DNA of 64,000 nucleotides. Source: Puccinia triticina. Lineage: Eukaryota; Basidiomycota; Pucciniomycetes; Pucciniales; Pucciniaceae. The first letter of the stretch is position 1, and the number at the start of each line of letters is the position of its first letter. Shown here in pieces: positions 10,801 to 22,893 of this stretch. Under the pieces are notes generated by a model. It had not been told where the DNA came from. It made no database searches and saw nothing but the letters and a program-made list of their open reading frames with translations. Where the stretch lies: the NCBI RefSeq assembly GCF_026914185.1, contig NC_070575.1:1426001-1490000 (forward strand), written 5' to 3'. The position numbers and the translations under genes are program-made.

Positions 10801-13800
10801 ATGCCTAAAACAACCAATCTCGTTTGCCATTGTGAATTCTATGGGTGCAACACCACGCAGCATGCAGAAGATGGCGGTGGAATTGTTCCTGGGAGGGTCT
10901 TGGGACGGAAAGACTATCAATTGCATCAGAAGAAAGCAACTATGCAACTCCAGAAGGAAGGGCCGAATCATCCGGAGGCACACCCAATGGGCTCTAATCC
11001 GATCCGGGTGAGTTGAATCACATCTGCTTTAAAAGCATAGTTAGATCTTGAGCTAATCCAAGTTTGACCCAGACTGGTCTGACTGCCTCCACCTCTAATC
11101 CACTGGAAAACAACACAAGGAAGGCGCCACTTTTGGAGGAGCAGTTTTGCACACAGGTCATGATTCAGATGGCCCAATCTGTCTTAAAAGACAAACTGAG
11201 CAAAGATGGGTCCGCATCTTTCCTCGAGTCAGCAAGGCAGAACATCTCATTCTTGGCAGAGCTGTGGAGCACTGAGGAACGAATTATTGATGCTAAAGCA
11301 ATGATCCAACAGATTCCCAAAACTAGAGATGCAGTTTTTCATCGACTTGGCCTTGTACCAGATCTGACAACACAAATATGTTGCCAAAAATGTTTTGCAC
11401 TCTACCCTCTGATAAAAGGAGACAAAAATCCTCCGATCACATGCACCCAGTCCTTCTTTTCCCAATATCAGGGGTATTGTAAGTGGGCTAAGTTGCAAGA
11501 AATCGTACCCAGATGTGATCAAGCCCTCTTCAAACTCGATAAACAGCAAGCATCAAAACCAATTCGGACATACTCATACTTAACTCTAAAGTCATGGTTG
11601 AAACAGCGGCTTTCTCAGAATTCTTTCGAGACCTTGCTAGACTCCAGCCTTCCCAAAACTAGATGGGAACCACACCACGACATGGAAGATGTGTGGCATG
11701 GTCAAATCTGGCGCGAATTCCCCAACTCGGACGATGGAACTGGGATATTTACCCAGAATTCTGGAAATCTTGTGTTCAGCCTATATCTTGACTGGTTCAA
11801 TGCCGAAGGAACTTCAAATCTGGGGAAGCATAACTCTGTTGGAGCGATTGTCTTGATCTGCTTGAACCTTCCTCCAAATCAGCGCTACAAGCAGGAAAAC
11901 ATATTCCTTTTCGGAATTATCCCTGGGCCCAACGAACCCAGTCTAGACAAGGTGAACCATCTCTTACGACCGCTGGTGAATGAATTGAAAGAATTTTGGA
12001 ATGGAGTCTTCTTTGAATCCACTGCTTCTCATGCTCAAGGAAGAACTATACGGGCTGTGATCTTTCCCCTGATCGCAGATCTTCCTGCTCTCCGGAAGGT
12101 TGCTGGATTTGGAAGTCACGCCTCAATTAGGTTTTGCTCTTTTTGTATGTTGAGCAAGCATGAAATTGAGGAAACGGACACCACAAAGTTTACCCGGCGG
12201 ACAAATGAAGAGCACCAAAAACATGCAAAACTTTGGCTTCAACTAGAAAATGCGACTGAACGTAAGAAGTTTGTGAAGGAACATGGCGCAAGATGGAGTG
12301 TGCTCAATGAGCTCCCATACTGGAGGCCAATAGAATTCTGCTCGATTGAATTGATGCATGCCTTGATTTTGGGTGACTTGAAAGATCACACGATGCGCTT
12401 CATGTCATTGCCATCAGTCGCATCCAAGCTTAAGGATATTCAAGAGAAGGATGCGGAATGGCAGAATGACCAGTCATATACCGATACTCCGTTTGCAACA
12501 AATTGTGTCCCTAACTCCACCAACAAGGGCAAGCAGAAATTAGACAATATTGAAGAATCAAATCAAACCTCTGAAAAACCAAACAAGCGAGCCCGTGCAG
12601 CCAAAGCCAAGCAAACACCAGCGACAACAACGCTAGGTCTTGGTCAAAGCAGAACATGTAGTGGTGCTGGTGCAACATCAGATGGGTCATCTGCCCATTC
12701 CTATAGCCTGCGGATGCGGAAGAAGGCGCTGTGTGACGCGAATGAGGAGGTAACCACCGATTCCGCAGATGAGAGTGGAAGTGATCACACTGCCACTCGT
12801 CCTCGACATAGAGCTTGCAGAGCTGCTGCATCACCAATTCCGGATTTCAACCAACCAAAACTCTTGCCAGAGGAGCTGGACATAGTACGGCGGACTATCT
12901 TGCATACAATTGTACCCTCTTGGATTGATAGGGTTCCACGCAACTTGGGATTGGCTACCCACGGATCTTTAAAAGCAGCAGAATGGCTGATACTTTACAA
13001 GATCTACTATCCCATTGCCTTGATTCCTCTTTGGACCACAGCATACAAGGATTGCGCAACTGAGGAAAGCAAAATAAGGATATCCTCACTCCTAGAATCA
13101 ACTACCTTGCTATCCAAAATTTCTCACTTCCTGACTCTCCCAAAGATCAAACTTCAAGATCTTGATGAGCTTGACAGTTTAATCTTGGATTATCAAAAGT
13201 GTCTTCAAAAAGGCTGGCCAGAAGCACCAAGCAAGCCAAATCTACATCTGACACAGCATTACTCTGAAGTTATCCGCCGATTTGGCCCACCTCGATCGAC
13301 AGCAGCTTGGGCACAGGAAAGAGTTAATGGAATGTTGCAGAGGATGCCAACAAACCATCACATTGGTTAGTCTCATGCTTATTTGTGTGTAATTATTGCC
13401 ATTGTGAGAATTTAATTACTGAGAAGGTGACATGTGTATTGTACTTAGATGATATACCGAAGACATTGATGAAGGAATGGCATATCAACTCAACATTCCA
13501 GTTAGTTCTCAAAGACCACACTGCAAAACACAACCGCGGCTCGGAGGACAACAATAAGAAGAAATCTACTCAGTTGAACAGAACTCTGATGTCAAAATGG
13601 AAGCGGGCGGTGGCTGGAAAGGAAGGTTCAAGGGGAAAGCTTGGTCAACATGCAGGTGTACCCCCACTTAACTCAACAGTTGATCTTGTTGAATACATCA
13701 AACTCAACGGCAAGACATTCACAACTAAAGATCGGCATCCAGAAAATTCCTTGGTCGAGTTCTACCTAGGGAAGGACCAGCGATTCGGTGAAGTGGAGCA

Positions 13801-14074
13801 AATTTTCCAATTGGAACAAACAGCTGGGAAAACTTGGTTGATCGTGAAACCATTCAAGGAAGTGGGACGGGAGGAAGATCCATACAAGGATTACCCAGAT
13901 CTCAACTGCCGCTTAGTGAAATCTGATCACGACCTGACTGAGGTAATTGACAGTGAAAGGGTCATCGGACATGTTGCAATTCTTCTAAATCCGATCTCAA
14001 CATTTGGTTTTGAAATACAAACAATGAGTGCTGTGGGATTGGGGACAGCTGTAAGTCTCAACAACTACCATTAG
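10801..14074 (+). CDS. tnp2-like: Tnp2-type (CACTA/EnSpm superfamily) transposase-like protein
   Basis: Exons 10801-11007, 11073-13365 and 13449-14074 (introns 65 and 83 nt) join in frame to 1041 residues from an ATG. Landmarks are a short Cys motif near the N-terminus (CHCEFYGC), a Cys cluster CCQKC near residue 174, the Tnp2 core with DWFN (309-312), LNLP and GIIPGPNEP, then ADLPALRKVAGFG, CSFC (424-427) and YWRPIEFCSIELMHALILGD. In basidiomycete Tnp2 proteins these blocks form the transposase_21 domain. A low-complexity linker with a basic KPNKRARAAKAKQ stretch follows, then a helical C-terminal region. No in-frame stops are seen, so the gene may be active or recently active. It would act in the nucleus on transposon ends. 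I could not find its terminal inverted repeats, so the element's limits are unknown. The gene could also be a domesticated copy. Confidence 0.82.
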
Positions 14075-14487
14075 AACGTGCTGGTCTATGTCTTTCTGAT
14101 ATTTTATTTGGGCTTTATTTACACATGAAGGGATGGGAAGGCCTATGCAACGATTTTTAGGCATAAAACAAAGGGGATCATTATTTATTTGTTAGCCACA
14201 TGCTCCCTTTTTTTGAATTGCAACATCCGTATAACTGCATTTTCCTCCATTTGAGAAACAAAGTGGAGCCTGCCTGAATTGCCCGGCAATTCCCCCAAAT
14301 TTGTGTTCTGCTTATAACTCCATCCAACATGATTTCACGTTTTCCTTAAACTATTCCATATTCTCAACCACCTCTTTTGCTTGATTTCACCAACAACACC
14401 TTTGCATTGTATACTGCAACCCGTCTATCATCTGCTTTTTGCCCCATAAAAATCTACTAATTAGCTTCTTGAATCCAATCAGTCCCC
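14075..14487. other. Spacer between Tnp2 gene and next gene
   Basis: AT-rich spacer with no supported feature; it presumably contains the 3' end of the transposase transcript and the promoter of the gene at 14488. Confidence 0.4.
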
Positions 14488-16189
14488 ATGCCTTCAGCAC
14501 AAGATGAACAGAGCATATCTGGGAATGGAAACCAGGGAGATACATCTTCTTCTGTGGATCCAGATGAAAGTTGGATTTCGGCGGTCGTAGATGGATTTCT
14601 TCCAAAAGCCCAATCAGTGGGAAACAGTTCTGCAATGGAAACCGGTCCTGATGGTGAGTAGCTACTTTTTGCTGTATGTATTTTCTTGCTGAGAAATGTT
14701 TTGAATCCGTAGGAGCAATTCCTTCAACACAACTGAACCAGCCATCAGCTTTGCTTGAAAAGTCTCGACTAGAACCAAAGTTTGTGGTTGAAAATGCCCG
14801 GCGCGCGAGGGAGGAGGCGGAGGTTGATGAGGACCATAATCGAGCTGAAAAACGGATAAGAGGAATTGCGGGAAAACAGGCTCTGGCGGAACATTGTGAT
14901 AAGATCTCTCGGAGTATCCAAACCTTTGTCAAGTTTTTTCTTGGTCATCCAACTCAGCCTCACGATTACCCAGCTTCTCCAAACGCTGAAGAAATCAAGG
15001 CCCAATACTGGGTGGAAAGAAGGACGGCTGAAATCAAGAAGCAACTCAATCGATTACGCCTCACGTTGAAGGCTAAGACTCCGGCAGAGATAGAATAATT
15101 TGTCTCTCAGGCAGAGAAAGAAATACGGAAGAACATCAAGTTGCCCCCCTTTACTCCTGCTCTCTCAAAAGGCCAACATAAGGGCCTAGCCATCAGCTCT
15201 CAAACCAAGGCCAATGTGGAGAGGACTCTTGCGTTGGCCGGTATCTCAAGACTCACTTTTGACTGGGATACCCATCTTGGTGCGGATTCGCCTTGGAACT
15301 CCACTGTGGTCGAGGTTTCGGCAACCAAATCTATTGAGTGGATCCGTCGATCAATGCCCTTAACCGATCAGCAGGCTTCACAGGCCCAAGCAATAATCCA
15401 ACAATGGTTCCATACTAAATGCCGCGAAATTCGCGAGTCCAGAAACATAAGCGGTGACGATTACAAGAAATTGAAGGATCAAAAAGCCACGAGGGCACAA
15501 TACCAACGATGGAGGAAGAAAGTCCGTACATCCTTTCTACTTCTCCTGTCTATCTGTAACTCATTCTGACAAAATATGTAAATATATATTTCCGTGTGTT
15601 AAAGATACGAGAGAACAGGTGCAAGATGCTTGGTCAAGTCCTAAAAGAGAATATACTACTGGCGCACGTTGTTGAAAACAAGGACTGTGGCTCCAATATT
15701 GAAGATGGCGATCAGAACACGTTACCGTTAACCGTTTCCCCGAATTGGCTTAGCAGCCATCTCACCTCCGTTGTTCACTGTCTCGACAAAATGGTACAGG
15801 CACAGGCAGATCACCACAAGACTATTGCCACTAATCAGAAGATCTATGGCCGCTCTGCAACTCGAATCAAGAATTTCAAAGGCGTCAAGGGGGTCCCCAG
15901 AGATTTGCCGCTTGATTGCTATGCCGATGCTTGGTGGCAACTCCTGAGTCCTTTTGAGCAACAAACCATCTCCAAGGTCGAAAAAATGGGGCTGCCAGAG
16001 ATTACCAAGAATCTCCAAACATACTGTTTCACCACCGCCACATCCACTGGTCAACAATCCGCTTCTCAACTCCCAACTCGTAACAACAACAAACGGAGGT
16101 TAGAAGATGAATCTGGAAATGTTGGTCCAAGTTTAGCTCCCGGAGAGGGTTCGGCCACGGCTGCCGGAGGGAGGATGAATGTTGATTAG
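14488..16189 (+). pseudogene. Second member of the PWNS/VPRDLPLDCY rust family, one in-frame stop
   Basis: Exons 14488-14653, 14713-15521 and 15605-16189 join in one frame of 520 codons with a single internal TAA at 15096-15098; coding character continues directly after it (residues FVSQAEKEIRKN). Blocks in order: an acidic N-terminus, a basic region (RAEKRIRGIAGKQ), TFDWDTHLGADSPWNST, QQWFHTKCREIRE, a Lys/Arg-rich stretch at the second splice site, and VPRDLPLDCYADAWWQLLS. These match the minus-strand gene at 7584-8692 in order and spacing. Intron 1 is canonical; intron 2 has a weaker donor, GTCCGT. The stop could be a true inactivating change, an allele, or an assembly error. Function unknown. 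Its position just behind the Tnp2 gene suggests it may ride on the same mobile unit (inference). Confidence 0.65.
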
Positions 16190-16381
16190 CTTTATTTTAT
16201 CATCTCACCCATTTCCATATCAATTTGCCTGTTGAAACGCTTATCATTGAGGGATGCTCCAGCTGCTGTGTTGTTTTCGAGATTACTTGGTAACTAAGTA
16301 TTTTGTATCCATGGGGCCAGCTGTTTGTCACCTACACATGAAAAATATATACGGCATTGATTAATGCTGAGATGTCCCTCT

Positions 16382-16524
16382 CATGTACGCGCGTACATAG
16401 GGGGGGGCTCATCCTGCCAGAAGCTATCATGATTTGAGATAACCTGATATATACTCAGTCAATTCGGTACAACTGCGGGACCGGAAGTGAGTCTGATGTC
16501 CACTCTAATGTACGCGCGTACATG
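16382..16524. repeat. Second pair of CATGTACGCGCGTACATG palindromes
   Basis: Palindromes at 16382-16399 and 16508-16524 lie 126 bp apart, each preceded by GATGTCC-type sequence and a short pyrimidine run (ATGTCCCTCT, ATGTCCACTCT). The spacing is close to that of the pair at 8947-9097. The rest of 16190-17089 holds no recognised gene; CT-rich sequence (about 16970-17040) precedes the next start and is a plausible promoter or leader. Confidence 0.6.
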
Positions 16525-17089
16525 AGTTTGCACCAACTTCAGAAATCCTTGAAGTTCACTTGTGCATGGGACCTCACCTGACTTATCCAAATGTCTCTGC
16601 CAGTTGCCCATAATCCTGTAATTAAGATCATTGCTCCAGATCTGGGCAGTTCCATGAATAATCTGAGTAACAGTCTAATGAAGTTATTTGAACATTACAG
16701 CTGTCCTGATCACTTCATCATGCGCATGACTGTTGACTGCAAAACGTCTCCTACCAAAACCATGAATTGGCACATCACAAACTTTACACATTACAGCCTG
16801 AGGAATCTATTGTCTAAGTCAAAACCATGCTTAGTCTGGTTTTGGTTATACCAAATAGATCCGTCAGCAAATCTAATCACAAAGGTTGATTGTGGGTGGA
16901 CAAAGGCTGAGTGAAAAAAATTTACACAAGGGGATCATTCTGGAATGAAATCCTCAATATATAAGTGGCTCCTCCTCCTCTGCACTTTCACCTCATTCCT
17001 CCCCCATCATCGCATCATTTATTTTTGTGACCCCCCCACATCCTCAAAAACCATTGGCGAAATAACTACTGCTCTCAATTCATATTAAC

Positions 17090-19660
17090 ATGGCAGAGCC
17101 AGAGTCCAGAATTGCCCCTCAGCTTCCTCAGGAATCAACATCTCTGCAACCACCCCTCCCATCAGATGCTCCGACTCCACCACCAAGTAAGTCGATAGAC
17201 TTATCCTCATGATCACCCCCCAGGCTGTTTCTCACTTTACCCATATCCCCCTAGGTCAGCAGGTGCTTGAAGCAAACTTTCCAGTCAAGATGTTACCAGC
17301 ACCCACTTTTGAGGAGTTTGCAATTAGCAAAAGTGATCCCGGCGGCCCTCTTCCATTGAATCCTACCAAACCGATCCTCGATAATGAAATCCAGCAAATT
17401 ACAGCGGAGGAATTTGGACAAACGATCCAAGCTGCTGAGCAAGCAGCCAAAGGGCTGAGAAATCTCAAGCTTCCCCGTAGTTGGAAACACCTAGTTGATG
17501 TCCTCGCTAATTCCATTACCAGCACGAAACGCAGTGAGTTCAAGTTTTCCCAGATTGCCCTCCCCATCCGGATGTTGCCTTCTCTTTTGACTGAAGCTCT
17601 TGCAAAGCCTGGGAGGAAACAGGCGAGATTCCGGACGATGAAGCCATCAAAATTGAATCAATCAAACCAAGCTCCACATCACCTCGAACATCAACTGGAG
17701 CAACTTCGAGCAAGCCCCCCAAGAAACGAGCCAAAAAAGGTGCCTCTGGTCGGCCAGACGACTTGTTGGAAAAGAATACCAAGACTCCAACAAACAGTAA
17801 CAATTCCAATCCAGCAGCTCTCTCAAACAAATCAGACACATCTCAGCTTACCATCCCGAAACATGCCCCTACCAAGAATCCAAACATTAACACCCCAATG
17901 GGTGCACAAGCAGCTCTTGCCACCATCAGAGACTTGGAACCGCACCACTCTCCGGATACCCCTGATAATGCTGTGCAGGCTTCACCAACTCTACCTGCCG
18001 ACTCTCAAGTTGGACCTGTAGCTTGCGACTCAGTGGTTGGAAATCCAGAACATCATATCCCGCCCGAATCCTCTCCATCAGCTGCGACTGAGACCAACAA
18101 CGCGAAAGCTGGGGTCTCCAACACTAATCTAGCTGCTCCGGTGGAGCCACCTGCACACGGAACAACAACGGCCCCTCAACCATCCCCAACCAACCAAGTT
18201 CTGCAACCTTCCCAAAGTATCCCAGAAACCCATTCTGGTCAAGCAAATCCAACCCCAAGTGGCCCATCCAACCCAAACCCTTCCAATCCCTCTTCTCAGG
18301 TTGTTGTTTGCCCGCTGACAATCCTCAAGTCTGTTGATGTGCGAATTAAAGTTGTTCATATTCACCAAGATTTTGAGGGATCCAAACCATCTTGGCAAAG
18401 GTACCAAACCACCTGGGCTTCCCTCACGTCTCTGGTTCAATTTTGTGTACAGTCCATGCACGCTTCAACTCCTTCAAACCCTGAATTCCAATTCCAACGC
18501 ACGGCATGCTCATACGCATCATGGATTAAAACAATCAGCTCCCTGGGTAAGTGTTCTTTTCTTTTTTCTACATTCGTGTCTCCAAACACAGCGTAACTAA
18601 CTGTTAGGTTGTTTCTCCCATGTATCTAGCGGACAGCTTCTTGTCACCATCCACCAATGAACAGTGGTACTGTCCCGACATCATTGATTTCCCCTTGCTT
18701 GCCACATTTGGAAACAAGGACAAATCCATCCCGCCGCAATCCTACATCTCTACTGCTGCAAAGACACCCCATCCCGAATCAACTCTAGTCCGGTTCCTTT
18801 ATCGACTTGCGCACCCTACCAAAACATCCATCTCAGAGTGGGCAAAGCTTGTTGCCGCTTCTGTGGAGATCATGGCCGATAGTCTGTACAAGCCACCCGT
18901 CCCCACAACCCAGCAGAGCAACGATCAAATCATTCAAGGCGTACAAGTACTTCAATACATCGAGGCCATCAAAAACCGCCCCTCCAGCTTTGAGTCTGCC
19001 GAAGAAAATCCTACCTCAGATGCTCCAGCCCCCCAGCGATCTCATTCTTTCGATGTTCTCCATGATTTCTTAAACCTCATTCTTGATGTTCTCTCAGCAT
19101 ATTTCATCTTCCAAACTCATGCACTCAGCGAGCCCCCACAGACAGAGGTGCACAAGAAAACCAATAAGCGGAACCGCGGTGCCACCCACAAATCATCTGA
19201 TGCTCTCACTCAGACAAACCAAGAATCATCATAATTGATCCAGCTTCGAGATGAATCAACTCGCAAACTACAGTCCTACCAGCGTCGTCAAAACTACCAG
19301 CCCTTGATATTTTTCCTCCTCGGTGGTGTTCGCGGTCTTTTTCTAGCATCCAAGAACCACCGCCACGCCGTTGTCTCTGATTGCATGGAATTCACCCAGG
19401 TAATCTCAGTAATTAAACAACACTCAAGTTCAACTCATACGCCCAAAGAACCCATCTGGAAAAACCTCTCAGCATACATTGTTAAGATATTCTCCCCTGT
19501 CTTCCGCCTGCCAAACAGAATCTCCCACATGGAAAAGACCCCAACCCAACATGAGATTGCTCAGGCCATTACTCTTGATTTTCTCAGTCATTGGGCAGAA
19601 TGCCAGCCCACTTCACCTTTCCTTATTCCCCATGCTTCCCGTCATATAGAAGACAGTTGA
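17090..19660 (+). pseudogene. Pro/Thr/Ser-rich accessory protein, 4 exons, one in-frame stop
   Basis: Exons 17090-17186, 17255-17533, 17623-18546 and 18630-19660 join with matching phases to 777 codons, interrupted only by a TAA at 19232-19234; the frame continues with coding character (LIQLRDESTRKLQSYQRRQN). The N-terminal part is helical. Residues around 150-165 contain PPKKRAKKG, a likely nuclear localisation signal, followed by about 200 residues rich in Pro, Thr, Asn and Ser. The C-terminal third is hydrophobic and helical. No enzyme motif is recognised. Intron 2 (17534-17622) was chosen because it is the only acceptor that restores the downstream frame without a stop. It may belong to the same accessory set as the neighbouring genes (inference from position and the shared decay pattern). 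Confidence 0.55.
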
Positions 19661-20401
19661 TTTTTTAAACTTGTACATATACATCAGTACATACGCTGAA
19701 GTTTATTGCTGTCTGGCCTCTTCTCACTCAAACTGTTCTTCTCGTCTTTTATTCCCTTTGTGATTTGGTCTTTTATATCTCAAATTCAGCTTCCCAGATA
19801 CCAAGCCTGTACTAGTCAACTGTTGTTCCTAGCCACAATTGTTTATAAGTAATTCATCTTGCCCTGATGCGCTTAAGATTAAAAATTGCCATCGTTCTGC
19901 TGATTTCTGAAATGAAGTCTCTCCAATGCTCTCCCTTACATCTGTTTGTGCGTTTTGCAAACCGTGGAATGTGTAACACTTCCAAACACCAAGCAGATTC
20001 TTGCCTCAGACAATGGGTATTCATCAACAAAACCTCAGTGACCATAGTAGTCTTCCTTCCATGCATCACTTGCGGTTTCTAGTCATTGGCGCATGGGATA
20101 TCTTTTCATTTGATAACGGTTTTAATTCATTTCTCCTTTAGGACATAAGTTATATATATGTAGTAATCTTTGAGAAAAATCAAACTAAATGCCAATCGTC
20201 ACGTTTGGCGGCGGTGAAATTTCTTGGTGGATTTTCTTCGTATAGTGCGGGGTGCCTTCCAATCCTTTGCTTCGAGTTTGTATCTCTTTTTTGGATCACT
20301 CCTCAAGCCGTATCGAGTTACCTCTGATCGAGAAAGTTTCACTATACACTCAACCTAATATGATATACACCCAGACCACAAGTCAGTGCTTATTGTTAGA
20401 G
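19661..20401. other. Convergent 3' spacer
   Basis: The spacer lies between the plus-strand gene ending at 19660 and the minus-strand gene ending at 20402. It contains a short TGTACATATACA-like palindromic stretch near 19672. No gene seen. Confidence 0.4.
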
Positions 20402-21098
20402 TCAATCTTGATTATATGGAGTATCACATACACCAACAGAAACAAATCCGTAGCGGACACTGGGAACTCGAGCTGCGTTGCCACTAAATCTAATACAATC
20501 TCCGTGTTTGAGGTCTTGAAAGTTTTTGAGCGCCTCGGAATTGAGTGAACACAAATTGATTCGACCTGAGTGGGACTGCGCAGGAACAAGGTCAGCAATT
20601 TGATGGGGCACACTCAAGCAAATGTTCATGGGCATTTTAGAGAACTGCTATATTTAGTGTTCAGTCTAGAGGTAAATCCCATACCTGCTTGATGGTATTA
20701 TCCACAATTTCAAGATGAGAGACCCTCTCGTGAATCGGATGCCAGTGGACCTGCAAAACTTGAGCCATACCAAAGACCTGGGCATTTTCGTATTGATATA
20801 GGTCGGGGAGTTCTCCATGGTGAATATACCAATTAAGGTTCTCTACAGTAATTGTTGGTTGGTTGGATACAGGACACAATGATAATTTTCCACATAGGAA
20901 GATCTGGCTGAGAGTATTGTCAAAGATTGCAGGAATATCAGGATCATGAAATTTGAGCACAACATGATATTCTTGATACCCAGTGAATGATGGGGGAAGA
21001 TTAAATGATGCAATAGGGGTCCCAAGGTGTATTTCATCTCCAACTCGTTGTATACTACGTGTATTTGCAAGAAGTAAATTTGCAGCAATCTCAATCAT
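20402..21098 (-). CDS. Small paralogous family protein, copy 1 (possible OB-like beta fold)
   Basis: Exon 1 is 21098-20685 and exon 2 is 20644-20402, giving 218 residues; the predicted intron is only about 40 nt, short for this window, so the junction is tentative. The protein is beta-rich and aligns over its length with the gene at 22063-22893. Shared positions include I-AN-L-NT near the N-terminus followed by GD-I, then QIFLCGKLSL with PTIT-N-NW and H-G downstream, and a C-terminal block ending HGDCIRFSG. Alternating hydrophobic strands with GD-I-x-G turns recall OB-type or similar beta-barrels, but this is only an impression. No catalytic residues are apparent. Confidence 0.5.
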
Positions 21099-21590
21099 TA
21101 TGATTGTCTAATAGTTTGGAAATACGGCAGGCTGAGTTATGACTGGAAATCGAGGAATTCTAGGGAGGGGTGGGACAAGAAGAGGCACCTAGCATTCAAT
21201 CCCGCCTTTTAATGGCGATACTCATCTATCCCAAAGTGTTGGAGGGCAAGCAACTTTTGTTTTGGCCTTCCACCCACAAAGGCAAATGACTTGTTCCCTT
21301 TCCTTCCCTGCATTATCTCATCTCAGGAATAAAGGATTTTATGTATCAATTTTGAAATGTACAAGTCAATGTGCCTCTTTGTTCTACTGTGTTAATTGGT
21401 GCAATTTGAAAATTGCTACAAAGTGTGTTCTCCACGGCAGGCATTTTGGTTTGGATTTGTTTGTCTTTATGTGTAAGATATCCTTTGTCAGGCCTTCCTG
21501 TTAACCGTTTTATTTGGATAATACATAACATATTTGTGTGATTAACCTTTGTGATAGTTTCTTGCATACGTACAATGCAGTGTTGACTGC

Positions 21591-21608
21591 CATGTACGCG
21601 CGTACATG
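21591..21608. repeat. CATGTACGCGCGTACATG palindrome
   Basis: A perfect 18-bp palindrome lies about 490 bp upstream of the start of the minus-strand gene at 21098. The remainder of 21099-22062 shows no gene. Confidence 0.6.
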
Positions 21609-22062
21609 ATTGTGACCCATTTCACGAAATCCCTTCCACCACCAAAATATCCATGTGCACGACGGACTGCAAAGTCTATTTCTACAATGTGTAATACATA
21701 AAAACAACAATACCACCACCCATGCCCCCAAGGTCTTCTCCACCCAATTACCCAAAGGCTAACGTAACAAGAAAACTCTTTCTTGGAACCTCACAAGGGA
21801 ATCCTCAATTTGGAAGTTCCATCATAGAAATCTGCCTCATTTTCTGACGAGGACTTCATTCCTCTTGTGTAAAGCATGTTTTCTGGCAAGGAAAACTGGA
21901 CAACATTGTAAATGGTAACTTACTGCTTGTAATCCAATTGTCCTCAAATGAGAAAATGTTTGCAGATAAAAAATTCCCCAGCATACCAGGCAAGACAAGA
22001 AAACTTGTAATTGAGTAACATCTGCATAACAACCAATGGCAACCAGCACAAATTGAATCTTC

Positions 22063-22893
22063 TTAGTAGCGGTTGTGTGAGTCTAATCTAAAACGCCGAT
22101 TTGGTCTCTCCCGGAGGTTGTGATTATGCCCTGTATTCCTGGGTAGTTCGTTTATATCAAAGACCTGTTGGAATATTACTGCAGTCAGTTTCCAGAGGGC
22201 TCAATCAAAATCTCTCATGATTCCCGCTCAGCTAGCCTTAAATTTTACACACACCTGGATAGTTAATAAGCTGGTACAATCCCCTGGAACAATTGATCCC
22301 TTCATCTCGATCTGATCTCCCACCCTGAACCTGGCCAGGTTAAGGTTATTCAGTTGTGGATCACCTACCAGACGCATTGGCGTGGGCTGATTGGCCATGA
22401 AATATGCAAAAGGATCAACAGTTGGTTTCCCGCACACATAGCTTAGAGTAGGGAAATGACAAACATTCAATTCGCTGGCATCTACAGCAATCAGAAATCC
22501 ATGATCTGATTCGTTCCCACCGGGCGAAAAGTCACTTGTGATTGCCACTCTGCCCCCCACATGCATTCTCTCCGTTGCATCCGGTTCCCCCAGGTGGATA
22601 CATAGCAATCCAGAATGCGGAATCCAATTGCCGTTGTCGGATGTAATAGTTGGGAATGGTATATTTTGTGTAAGGATCAGAGTTCCTGAAAGCAGAATTT
22701 GTGTGGTGGATGGCAGAATAACTTCTGGTCTGGGTGTATTACAGAGATTTATATTATAACGTCTCATTTGTTGTGGGTAAATTCTAGCTTGGGAGTTACG
22801 TGAGAAGATGACACTATTAAAACTAATCATATCACCATGACTGCTTCGTGGGGTATTTGTGTCTAAGAAGCAATTTGCAAAAATTTTCATCAT
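22063..22893 (-). CDS. Small paralogous family protein, copy 2
   Basis: The ATG at 22893 is preferred; the open frame extends to 22947 only with a TTG. Exon 1 is 22893-22255 and exon 2 is 22164-22063, joined by a 90-nt intron (GTGTGT..CAACAG) to give 246 residues. Without splicing the frame ends at 22228. It is homologous to the tandem gene at 20402-21098: KIFANCFLDTN aligns with EIAANLLLANT, both followed by GD-I; ILLSGTLIL with ILCG-type strands, PTIT-x-x-N-NW and H-G; and a C-terminal RVGDQIEMKG aligns with KHGDCIRFSG. The two genes are in the same orientation about 1 kb apart, as after local duplication, and have diverged strongly. Function unknown. Confidence 0.55.

Noticed and set aside
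10801..14074. Assignment of the transposase to the KDZ superfamily
   Set aside because: The DWFN, LNLP, IIPGPNEP and ADLPA blocks match Tnp2-type proteins better; no KDZ-style CxC domain followed by its core was recognised.
17534..17553. A 20-nt intron in the gene at 17090-19660
   Set aside because: Too short to splice and it leads into an in-frame TGA at 17592; the 89-nt intron ending at 17622 restores the frame.
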